Position numbers and translations under genes: made by a program. A DNA stretch of 64,000 nucleotides from Ignelater luminosus (taxonomy: Eukaryota > Arthropoda > Insecta > Coleoptera > Elateridae): contig VTPC01090700.1 of the NCBI GenBank assembly GCA_011009095.1, positions 1 through 64,000 of the forward strand, given 5' to 3'. The notes below the pieces were generated by a model, which was not told the DNA's origin, made no database searches, and worked only from the letters and a program-made list of their open reading frames with translations. Of the stretch, positions 35,233-46,379 are shown in pieces (position 1 is the stretch's first letter; every line of letters begins with the position of its first letter).

Positions 35233-36375
35233 TAAAGCCCGGATTTTCGTGCAGCAAATAAATTCCAAAATGTGCAATTAAAAACTTGAAATCGAGCAAA
35301 ATCATGCAGTAAAAACTTTAGATTGTGCAAAATTAAATGAAAACAATAAAAATGAGTTAAACTAACAAGATATTGATTCCACTTCCTTAAAAATATGGAA
35401 GTAACAGATTTCATCTTAAAACTTACTGAACTAGACGTTATCAAGAGAAAAGTCTAAATTACAAGGATCAATCGTTACCACTTTGTTATACGTAACATGC
35501 TCAGATTTTGGCAACAAAATCTTTATAGAACAGGTTCTCAAAATTGGTAAATTTGTTGCAGAAAATGGGCAAAAAACGTGAGCGCATACTGACGTCAACT
35601 GATCGTCGTCTGTACAGTGCACATGCTTGCTTCTCTATTATTTGAGGTTATGTTTACGAGTCGCATAAAGGTCACTGCAAACAGCTGTAAATAGATTGAT
35701 ACTGCACACGCCCACATCAGAAATCTTGTAAAAAGTATGCATAAGTTGTATACAACTCGCTACATCAACGTGCCAAAAATTTCCAGAGATTTTTGTAAAA
35801 ATTCTTGTATAAAATTTTCACAAAGTTTAGTATAGTGTCAAACAGCTCTAAAATGCGAGAAAAAATTTCCAAGCATTAACTTGTGATTTTATCTCTCTGC
35901 CTATAGCCTTAGCACAAGGTACACAGTAGATTGTCTTCCTATCAGATTTTAGTTCCGGATATTTTTCAATCCATCCTCTTATCTTAAAACTTAAACTAGT
36001 TGCCGTTTTAGGCATTTTAAAACATAGCACGAAGCAACGCGTCCTTTTCCTGGGGTAGACAACTGAAAACTGAACAAAACGTCGCTTCTAGAAGAGAAAA
36101 GTGAGAAGAGGGGATGCAGAAATTCAAAATTTCTTGAAAGTATAAACCCGCCACCCCTTGCTTTGGTTCATCTAACAAATTCTAGGATTGAAAGAGACTG
36201 TTTACACGTGGTAGGATTTTTGTCATATTAAGAGTAATTTATAAAAAAAGGCATTTTTCTAAAAGTACGTTAATTTTCGAAAAACGGGTAAATGTGCAGT
36301 TTTCTGCATTAAAACTACAGAATGTGCAATTTTATGTAGTAATATCCAAAACGTGCAATCTTGTACAAAATAAAA
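35233..36375 (-). mobile_element. hAT-type element remnant with subterminal GTGCA repeats
   Basis: The left edge carries AAAGCCCGGATTTTCGTGC. Both sides show repeated GTGCAATT, GTGCAAAATT and ATGCAGTAAAA words (35268-35330 and 36290-36375), as in hAT subterminal regions. A BED-finger fragment lies inside (35848-36015). The right boundary is not defined and no 8-bp duplication was found. Confidence 0.45.
35848..36015 (-). pseudogene. N-terminal BED-finger fragment of hAT-like transposase
   Basis: The ATG at 36015 gives MPKTATSLSFKIRGWIEKYP, then DRKTIYCVPCAKAIGREIKSQV before the similarity ends. The WIEKYPELKxDxKTIYCxxC layout matches the start of CGGBP1-like hAT transposases, compare MPKVKTSVEEW with CRVC at 58925. 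The His pair of the finger and all catalytic parts are missing. Confidence 0.6.
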
Positions 36376-36958
36376 TGTATGTTACAATGATCTACACGTC
36401 ACAGTTAGGATAAATAACTTGTGACTAGCCAAATACGAACTAGCAAAGAAGGTGCAATTGCACCTGAATGCGGGTTTTAATCATAAGTGTATCACATTTC
36501 CAGGTTATGCCAAAAGCTATCCCTAGATAAAAAAATACAGCAACTAAGTGGCGTTATTTAATATCAAAACGAGTTGGTCAATAGCAGATCTGTGTTTTCG
36601 GAATCCTGACTGACTTGTCATAAGGTGATTGTTTTTTTTCTAAAAGATCAAGCGCTTAAAAACCATATCTTCTTGCAGTTTCTTCAAGACAGCAAGTCAA
36701 GAATGTAATGGCTGCAAGGATGAAACAAAGTTACCGTTTTTAGTACCTTGTGAAATTTTGTTTAGCTTTGGTATGTGATAGTTGCTGCACTGCAAGGCAA
36801 TCTTTAAAGAATTTTTGTTCGGTTTCATTATAGTTTAAGTTTTTCAATAGTCTTAAGCCGTTGGAGAGTCGCTTATTTATTTATACCGGGTGTAGAATCG
36901 GCTAACTCACCGTATAGATTTCAATAGGAAATCTTTAACGTGTCGTTGCTTTATATTC

Positions 36959-37142
36959 TTGTTTTCTAAAACTAAAGAAATTAATAAATTAAAATGTCTA
37001 GTTTTGCAACTATAAGATATGCATTAGAATCATTTTAACAAAGAAATACAAGCAATATCGCGCTAAAATGATTTCAATGCATATCTGATCGTTGTAAAAC
37101 TGACATTTTAATTTGTTAATTTTTCACTTTTAGAAAACAAAA
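36959..37142. repeat. fold-back hairpin element, ~80-bp arms
   Basis: The left arm 36959-37039 (TTGTTTTCTAAAACTAAAG and so on) is nearly the reverse complement of 37062-37142, with about 20 bases between. Matching blocks include AATTAAAATGTC, ATATGCATT and ATCATTTTA. The whole could form one long hairpin. It is probably a fold-back MITE. Confidence 0.8.
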
Positions 37143-37418
37143 ATGAAAGGTAAAGGCGTCATCACCACCATAGTTAATACGTTCAAATGAAACCTCACAT
37201 GCTCTTTCATGGTAAAATGACTCTATATGCGCAAGCAGATAGTCGATGGATGTATGCCCAAAGCGTTGATACTTGAAACATCTCAATAATGTTGGAATAT
37301 AAAGCTTCAAATATATCGAGTAAAAAACTATTTTTATTTTCTTTGGCAAGATTTTCAGATGAAGGTTAAAAGGTAAGAGAATGTATTTTGAATTTTTTCT
37401 TATTGTCTGTTTGTTCAT
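37116..37418 (-). pseudogene. LINE ORF1 (gag-like) relic with mutated zinc knuckles
   Basis: The 100-residue minus frame contains IPTLLRCFKYQRFGHTSIDY (residues 41-60), which is the IPxxLRCFxCQRxGHxxxxC knuckle of Jockey-type ORF1 proteins with the second and fourth ligands both Tyr. A second knuckle follows as LAHIESFYHERAC (residues 62-74), with the first three ligands lost (Leu, Ile, Tyr) and only the Cys kept. NYGGDD at 82-87 looks like a third. ORF1 proteins bind LINE RNA; this one could not bind zinc. The lower end overlaps the fold-back element. Confidence 0.6.
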
Positions 37419-37420
37419 CG

Positions 37421-40400
37421 CTTACTCTCTACTGCTTTATGTGTTTTCAACTCGATCTTAAAGGAGATCACAACACAAAAATTGTAATTTATTATTATTA
37501 TTAAAATGAAATTTGAATGGCGGTGATAGTAATTCTAATAAATAACGAATATTAAACATTACATCAAGAACAAGACAGATTAAGTGGTGTAAATGGAGGA
37601 ATTGTAGATGTTGACTGATGAGGAAAGCATGTGTTGTGTTGAAAAAAGTCAGTGGAAAAAGTTAAAAATGAGGTTTTTGTCGTTACCGAGTGCCCCCAAT
37701 TTTCAAAACTAATCTTACTCGTAAGTAAAAACCCATTCAGTAGGTTAGACATATAATCTCGGCTTAAAAACAAAAATTCGTTTTAAGAAAGAATTACTAA
37801 CTACAGAAAATGTTTCAAACAAAACTTGGCGTTCTGGAGTACCTATATAAACAATTCACTGCATGATAAATTTATGGACATTTGCAGCATTCTAGCCATA
37901 TAGTAAATCGTTTTGGGGAATGATTCCTGCTTGGAAATGTGTAAAAAATATTTTCTTTCCTCATTTGTTTTTATTCTTTGAGCTGTTTCTACAACTGTAC
38001 ACACAACAAGCAGGCACTTTTAAATTAAGCTTAAAAAGACGACCGGTCTGCGCTTTGACGTCACACACATTTCATTATTGTTCATAACTTCCTATCGTAT
38101 CAGATTAACTTTCGAGAAATTACACACGAATATAAATACCTGAAAACTTCAGTTTGAGACAAACTTGTTTTTTGTGTTGTAATCCTCTTTAAGTTCATCT
38201 TTGCGCAATTGTTTAAGTCTTTACAAGTTAATATAACTTTAGTAAAATAAAGGGATTGACGCTGGTATGCCGTTATCTTAAAAGAGTAAAAGATGGAGGT
38301 TTCTAACATCAAGTACTGACTCGTTACTTACATCCATCAGTAATATATGATGCCTGTCCCACTGTTCGTCAAAGAGGCGTCAAAGAAGAGGGAATATTTA
38401 GGTGTCCCCTCATTAACCATAGAATTTTATTTAAAACGCTCATAATAGCCCTACGAGTTGGAAGAAAAACAAGTCTACCACAGTACTATGGCAAGTTAAT
38501 TGTAAGTGCAATTGGTAAATGCCAAGTATCCAACCGCCATCATTCAAGACTGACTAACGTACAGTTATTCAACCTCTGGGCACGGTACGGATGTTACTTT
38601 GGGATTGCGGATTTTTCATCGAGGTTTACTTCTCTAGGTAGCAAATAAAAAATTGAATACAGAATTAGGAAATAAAAAGAGTAACCTAATGTTATTATTA
38701 AGTTTAATTATTTGTGACATTATCTATTGCTAGTTGAGGTATGGCCTATTTATTCTTTTTTTCTTGTCAATTTTATAAAGTCTTATTTAACTTTAAATCT
38801 TTACTTTTATAAGTATAACTCGTCTAACCTACATATTCTTAATTTGTAGTTTTCTAAGTATTAATAGGAATGAGGGTCGGAGAATGTACCACATTGAACG
38901 TTATGTTTCTTGAACGACAATGTAGTCTGTATAATTGCTATATTAAAGAACCAGTTTTATGAAACATTTCAATCCAGACAAAAGTAATAAAATACTAATA
39001 GTTAAAAAAATGGCATATTGTGTAGATGTAATTTGATCTTCGTGTTCCTGTAATAAAAATGAAATTTCTTGCTTTTCCAAGATATAAAACATAAGATTGT
39101 CAACATTATTTTTTGTAAACTCAGTTTTTTCTAATACAAATTCATACATTACAGGAGCGTCGTTCTTAGAAATAATACTGTGCGTGTTTACTTATTTTAA
39201 AATTCAGAAAAGGTCTTCGGGCAACATATTAGCAAGAACAAGCAAAACTCCGTTCCACCCTACTCGAGCACAGCGTGGGTTTTAGGGAAACACAAATCGT
39301 TCGAGACAGCAATACGCACTGTTTCACAAATGAGGTTTTACAAGCAGTGGACTTTCAGGCGAGTGCCTTTGATATCTTCCTAAATCTATCGAAGCATTCG
39401 GTCGAGTCAACCGCGACATCCCACTAAAGATTAACTCCATTAATTCGACACATGTGGAAACATGAGAGCAATAAGGGATGAACTTTCGACCTTCGCACAT
39501 ACACAGACACAAGATTGCCTTTTATCTTAAGAGCTGATGTTGTTTGGATAGAGAGTGGATGATCATACATCGAAGCTCGAAGCTGTTAAATTATAAATTT
39601 TATCAGGAGTTGCTCCTAGTGCTATTACTCGTCTTCATCCTTTGCGCAACTGTGGGACGCTTCCCAAACGAATTAAATATTTAAACTTAATATGTGTGAA
39701 GCTCCCGCTACATCAAGCTTCGGGGGTTTGAATAATTATTGGGTGTTACGTTACTTTGAATAGTATGCGAGTTCAACCAGCGGAATATGTACCTATTACG
39801 AGTTGAAGAGCTGATGTTTAATGTTCATTATACTATTTATACACTTACTACAGTGGTTTTTCTCTATGAAAAATGCGAAGCCTTTTAAATAACATACTTT
39901 CCATTCTCTTTCTTACTTTAACCTTAAATTTCTCTAAAACAATCGCATTCATTCTCACTAAGAGAAAATGAGACAGGCACACACACACACTCACAAAATG
40001 TAAGAGCCAAGAGTCATAATGTCTTTACAGTGTTTCTATAAGGAGCATACAAATTGTAGTAGTTAGTACGACTTTTATCTCTGGGGAAGGAAGAAAGCTA
40101 TGGAAATGATTTCATTGTCTCCAGACAAAGAAAGCCCAGGTATTAGAGAGGATTACTCGTTGTTATCTGCTAGAAATAAGCCGAGGAATTTAAATTTCTC
40201 GCGCTGACATCTATTTCGTTACTTTTCCATTTTTCCTTTCATCTGGATTGAAATTTATTGCTACTTCTAAAAAAGCCCTGAAAAAAATTATAATTTGACG
40301 TTACGAAAATTGGTTCAGTGTTTCAACTGATATCAAGGAAGATTTAAAGCAAAAAATCAACGAAAAGAGCACTTAAATCTTGCTGGGGATACATTTATAC

Positions 40401-43400
40401 CAATTTTATTCACAAGATGGCACAAGAAAACCATATGAAATTCTAAGTAAAAATGCATTAGGACTAACCTTCTTTCCATGACAAGATTTAACACGAAACG
40501 CATTAATGTCGCTTCTAGTTCTAAAATTTCAATTTATTATTAATAGAAAGAAAATGGATTTTTTGTACGTATAAAATTGTTTTTAACTTTGGTCGTAAAT
40601 ACTGTAGATACATACTAGGTAATCAACCAGCAACTTGTACGTTATGTGCTGTAGGCACTACTAAATAGAGAGCACTAGCTTTGGAGAGTTTGTAAATATT
40701 ACCAATAATATTCTTCATTTAGAATTCTGGATAGTTAGATGTTAAGGGAATATCATAGCTGAATTTTCAGGCTTTATAATAAACTTGAACTTTCATTTTC
40801 TTGTTGTTCTAGGTTTTCTCTTACAAAGTGATATTAGAATTTTTCTGTTAAGAGCGTTTTTGTTTCATTTTATTATACGAAGGTACAACGTCTGAAGTAA
40901 GTAGGTGTACCGGTAGTAATGAACAATGAATATTTTATTGTTTACAAGATGACTTGTTATTGATTAGTTAACGTTCGAACAAGATTATGTTGTAAAACTA
41001 CTGATAAGTTATGCATAGGCTCCGAAATTCATTAACATATCGTGTATATTCAGCATGTGAGACATTACTATATGCGGCACGATACGTCTGAGATGTTAAA
41101 AAGTATTTTGTTTTGAGAAAACTTTAACTGTTGGTAAGGCTATAGAATTCTTCCGAACTGTCTTTATATAACAGGAATACCTGCCTTTAACAAAAACATG
41201 CATCCTGGACAACCCAATCTCTTTTGTTTTACCGAGGTTAAGTGACAGAGCAGAATTAGACTGATGTGTTATTTATAAAATTCTTATTTTTTGTTATTAT
41301 TATTATTACTATTATTTGATTCTATGTAAATAAAGATAAATATATTTTTTATTATTGTTGTTATACTACAGATTACTTACTTCTGATAGTATTGTCTTGC
41401 AATGTTCCTTTGAGGATAATGGGAAAGTTAAGAAAAATAAAGGTAGTTGCTCACGATCAGTCAGCGATGGTTCCATTCAATCTGTAGTATTAGGAAGAGT
41501 TTTGACTGCAAATTCGAGTTTTACATGAGTAGATTCTATGGAAAAATGTCCTTCTACCAAAACGTTTTAGACTATATGGCATGAATACAAAAACAAATTC
41601 AAAAAGCTATAAATTAGACCTCACAGATCCTGAATAACCTTTTAATAACTATTTTGCGTATCTTTACCTCTAAATAAAACTGAAATAAATTCTTGATAAG
41701 CTTGTGATTGTTTTTAAATATAAAACTTACCTAGAGGAATTTTCAGAACTGACAACTTTCTGTGTATTCAATGTTTGCCATATTAGAAGTAGGAAAAAGA
41801 TGGTAAAGATTGAACTGAGACTTCTACAACTATGTAAAATCAAGACAGTAGACAATGGTATAGATTGCAACAGTTACTTGTTTCCTGCCTGTAGATATAC
41901 CTTAATTGAATTCATTGAATATATCGTGGCCTCAGAGCAACATCAGGCATGTCGAGAAACTTCAACAATTTACGTTTTACTTGAAAAAACAAAATTCTAA
42001 CGGAACAGTAAGCTTTCTATATTGTATATCTATTTTAGATATAACCTAATACTGCATTTGTTAAGAAATACATTTTTAGATAGTGCAACACGAGGGTAAG
42101 TAAAATAACTTACTGTTTCATCAAACAAGTTCTAAGTGTTAAACACCCATCCTGAAAATAACCTGCTGTTACACTGTAAATGTGCGGAAAAATCTTACCG
42201 AAAGTTTTAGGGCAGGTGCTCCTTAGTAAAAGTACGCAATCTTTTATGAACAACTGAACAGGTTATCAACCGTCTTGATTCAGCATCACAAATAAGGACG
42301 CTATAAGGCTGATTCTTTCTAGACAGTTATATAGAAAAACAGTTAAAAATCTGTTGTGTATCCTACCTATACTATAGGTTTTATAACAAAGAAAGTCCCA
42401 CGGCAATCTCCTTCTCGGAGATGCAGAACCAAACGCCCTAATTCTAATTTTTAGGGATGGGAGAACTCGAATTGGATGATCCATTCTATGAACACCTCAA
42501 ATATGTAACGATTGGGACAATTTTATTTTCGTACATTTTGCAGTTTGGCACTACCAATAAGACGAACCTACACTGTCGTACGGCATTCTAAGTACGCATG
42601 TTCAACCTAATGTTTTTAACTCTTTTTTCCTACCACCATGAATCGCTTTGATTCATGTTTAAAATTCGCTTAGTCCCGCAGCCACTCAACTAATGACGAA
42701 AACTTGTTTTAGTAATGTTAGGAGTGAGTATCCCAAACAATGTTCCGATGTTTTTCAAAAATTCCCACCTCATCTACGTCAGACGCATATCTATAGAACA
42801 GAACTCAACTTTGGCCAGCTCGAAGCTTACTGAAACTCTTCGATTCTAGATACTATGATCCATGCAGTTTCTCCAGCCTGTGACGGTACAAGGTCCATGT
42901 TGGACTCCAGTAGAATTATATTTCCAAAAACAGTAGTTTCCAAGATCTAGAAAACGGTCTTGAGAGAGAAGAACCATTTTTGAAATTTTCATGTGCTCGT
43001 TCTCCAAACCTAAAGTAGTGCAAAACATTTACTCGCAATAAAAATATCTTAGAAACTCTGTCTCGATCTCATTAAAGCCAATTCAAAGGGAAGAGTTTGG
43101 TACAGAATGTTGTTTTTGACTTTACGATTCAATATCTTTGAACAACGTTTCTTATAAAAAGTTTTCTTTTGTTACTACTGTAAAAATCAAGTAAATAAAT
43201 AATATGGAAGTGCTATAGGTTTCAGGTAAGAAGAGCAGGAAGATAAACATGAATCAGAAGAATCAAAAACAAATCAGGATTTGGTTCTTTATAATGTTTT
43301 AATTGAGAAGAGCTATTTCTAGGAGAAGTGATGAAGGTGACGTTATGGGAGAGTTCCGCTACTATTGGAGTACGTTATAAACTGCAAATCTTAAAAAGTA

Positions 43401-45700
43401 AATGTCATTGGCTGCAGTCCACCTTTCCCAATTTAATAAATAAATGGTATATTGACCACACTGAAAATTCAGGTCGTTGGGCTTTTTACTTTCATCAGGG
43501 GTCTAAAGCTCATCGCTAGCAAGACAGATGACTATAGCAAATCAGAAGGTCAGGACTCAGCTTTTAATATCTTTTTGCTATCTAAGACTAGTTAATCTAA
43601 ATTTCTCAACATAGTTAGAGAGTTATGAGCCATAAGGGTTTTGTAAATATTCTTACGAGTATAACTGTAGACATGGTTAGGAGATCTTAGCTACTTAAGT
43701 TTAATTTATTTATCGATTGTTGAACTTTAGGGTCAGCAATAGGGTTAATTTAAATTAATTACTTACCTGATAAATCTTATTTATTTTCCTTGGGACTCTA
43801 GGTATTTTAATCTTGAGACTGTAGCTTTGTTTATTTGACCATACTATTATATCATTTTACAATTGCATTTATATTTATATAGTTGACAAGTTTATCTCTT
43901 TTCAACTCGTTCGCGAGAGGCATGCTTTTTATAGGTTTGTCCAACCTGAGGGTTACCCCAAACCAGACTGGTGGTGGCGCCTGTATATTTTCCTAATACT
44001 TATTTCTCGTCACTCGACTCATCGAGTAAGCACCGTGTCATCCCAATCAAAGCGTGTAACAAGATAAAGAGATGTTAAAATTGAATGAAAACGTACTAGT
44101 ATGAAAAGTCTAAGTACTCTGTCGCAAAGAATACAGCAGAAAAAAGAACAATGAGGAAGATTCAAGTTAGTATGATCAAAAAAAAATTAAGAAAGTAATG
44201 AGAGCTATAGCAAATGTTTTCTTTTCTTATCTCGCTTAATACAAACTTAATTGATGCAAGGCTTTGCCTTCATTTCGAAACGAATTTCATTATAAATGTA
44301 CTTGACAAGACAAGACTAGTTTGGAAAATGTTATAATATTGTTAAAGTTTAAGGTAAAGAAAAATTTAGATACAATATAAGTATAAAGCCGAAATAGCAT
44401 ATTCTCTTTTCTAAATAGGGTAAGAAAAGTTTATTCGAATTTTTCTTTAGAAAATAGCTATAACTCTAATTACAAACTATCTTTGTAGGAAAAAGGACGT
44501 TCTAGTAAAGAAATCAACTATTTTTGCAGAAAAGATACGGAAAAAGCTCTGTTCTAATTGGGAAAAAAGAAAGATGGAAAAAATCATGTTCTTCCGTTAC
44601 ATAGTAAGCATACATATTTGGAAGATTCTGTACTTATAAGCGTTGATTACTCTAAGATATTTATCGTATAAGTGACTGTCTAAAACTAATCTAGTTTCCG
44701 GAACCCGCTAATGGCTAATATCAAGAAAGCTCAAACATAATCTAACTGTTGGTCACTTTGTTAACTTTTTGTGTACCGATACGCTTCCGCTATCAGGACA
44801 AATTTAACGGTTTTTGAAAAATATTCAGCGTTACGATAACTTTTGCTCATGTGCAGTTGAAATAATCTTATCGTTCTTGTTTAGCGGTGGGTTTGCGAAA
44901 ATTCCTTATTATCCACAAAGAACAATAGTTGAGTTTCTTAGCAGAATCTTTCCAGTCAAAAGTGAAACAATATCAAATGTTCCGTGCTAATCAAAGCACG
45001 ACTAAGAAAGATATGATAGTTTGTTAAGTATCTCTATTGTTGAAGATCTTGAAAAGTTGTAAAAAACGATTGCAAAGTTTTTCCAAATGTCTTGACTCCC
45101 CCTGGTATTAATAAAGAAAGGTCTTAACTATTTCACTTTACAAAAGTAAACTTGAACTGTTGCTCTTTAAAAAGCATTATTCAATTTATTATACAGGATG
45201 ATCCACAAACTTAAATCGTTATTTTGATTGATTTTTTTTCTTATGGAATGCTCTGTTTCTGTTATTCTGATTTAAGAGAGCAAAAAAATTCTATTTGTCA
45301 CCACACACTATTAGTCGTTTTTCTGGTATGCAAGATGGAATCTAAAACATCAATATGTGTCAGATGAAGAGGGTTGATACCTATGGTTTTGTATACCAAC
45401 ACAATATGCATATATAATACTCCTAATACATATGTTTATGCCTATTCTCATATCAAATGACGGTAGTAGAAAATTCCGAAGATAATATAGATTTTACAAA
45501 AATATCCTTTCTATCATAAGGGATAGAACGGAAATACAGTTTGAATAAAAACCCCAAAAAAGATCCATTTTTAGCATTATGAGGTATCTCTCATGCTGCC
45601 GTGGAAACATCTAAAATGGTTGGCGACAAACTGAAAGATGAAACAGATCTGTTAGATTCCCAAAATATGACACAGTAGTTTACTTTTATCTAAAAACAGT
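37421..45700. other. gene-free AT-rich stretch
   Basis: No gene is supported over 8 kb. Simple repeats occur at about 39974 (CA) and 41297 (ATT). Open frames at 41704-42000, 42266-42484, 42846-43028 and 43328-43519 show no family resemblance or splice context I trust. TGACGTCA at 38056 is a chance-level CRE match. Confidence 0.4.
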
Positions 45701-45717
45701 TATATTGGCCGGAAACC

Positions 45718-46370
45718 ATGCTCCAACACCTGCATGATATGAGGAATGAGTACTGGCTGAAGATAAATGTAGAGAAAACGGAGGTAATGAAGATTGTAGG
45801 GAAGAAGGATATAATGGCAAAGATACACGAAGAAAGAATTGAGCAAGTAGACAGGTACATATAAGTAACAACGAGCTGAAAAAGTGGGAATGGAATAAAA
45901 ACAAGGATTGAAATGGGAAAGGAAGCTTTTTCGAAGAAATGAGAAGTAATGACAAGTAAAGCCAATTTAGATCTAAATAAGAGATTGGTGAAGTATTTTG
46001 TATGAAGTGTGTTTCTGTAAGGCAGTGAGACATGGACACTAGTGAAGAAAGACAAAGGAAGGATTGCTGCTTTTGAGATGTGGTTGTCGAGAAGACTATT
46101 AGGCATTAAATGGACAGGAATGAGAAAGTTTTGGAGAGTGTAAGGGAACGAAGAGAGCTAAACACTGGATAGGATATATAATGAGGAGGGATTGCTTAAT
46201 GAAAGATGTCTTAAAGAAAAGAAGAAGAAGAAGAAGGCTGAAGATGATGGATGAGCTGAAAGAGGAAGGCGAAGGATGTGTTGGTATGAAGAGAAGAGCA
46301 CAGGAGAGGACAGTGTGGAGCAGTCCCTAGAAAGGATCTGTGGACACAGACAACTTTTCATGATGATGAT
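45718..46370 (+). pseudogene. LINE reverse transcriptase 3' end, degenerate
   Basis: Plus-strand pieces in order are: WLKINVEKTEVMKI; IEQVDRYI; IKTRIEMGKEAFSKK; SKANLDLNKRLVK; GSETWTLVKKDKGRIAAFEMW; RRLLGIKWTG; then a lysine/arginine-rich GRR-like tail, ending near CATGATGATGAT (46359). This order (LKxNxxKTxVM, IxxRIxxAKxAF, YGSETWTL, RRxLxIxWT) is the C-terminal part of non-LTR reverse transcriptases, and the short ATG/TGA repeat is a typical LINE 3' end. There are at least five stops or frameshifts, so it is a 5'-truncated dead copy. The long minus-strand frames here are shadows. Confidence 0.75.
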
Positions 46371-46379
46371 ATTGGCTTA

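Noticed and set aside
38056..38063. TGACGTCA (CRE palindrome), also at 35590
   Set aside because: Single 8-base matches with no promoter context are expected by chance in 64 kb.
41704..42000. 98-codon open frame
   Set aside because: It has a non-ATG start in ordinary AT-rich DNA, no family resemblance and no splice or promoter context.
45686..46361. Minus-strand frames of 117, 138 and 67 codons
   Set aside because: The plus strand here reads as a decayed LINE reverse transcriptase; the minus frames are its shadows.
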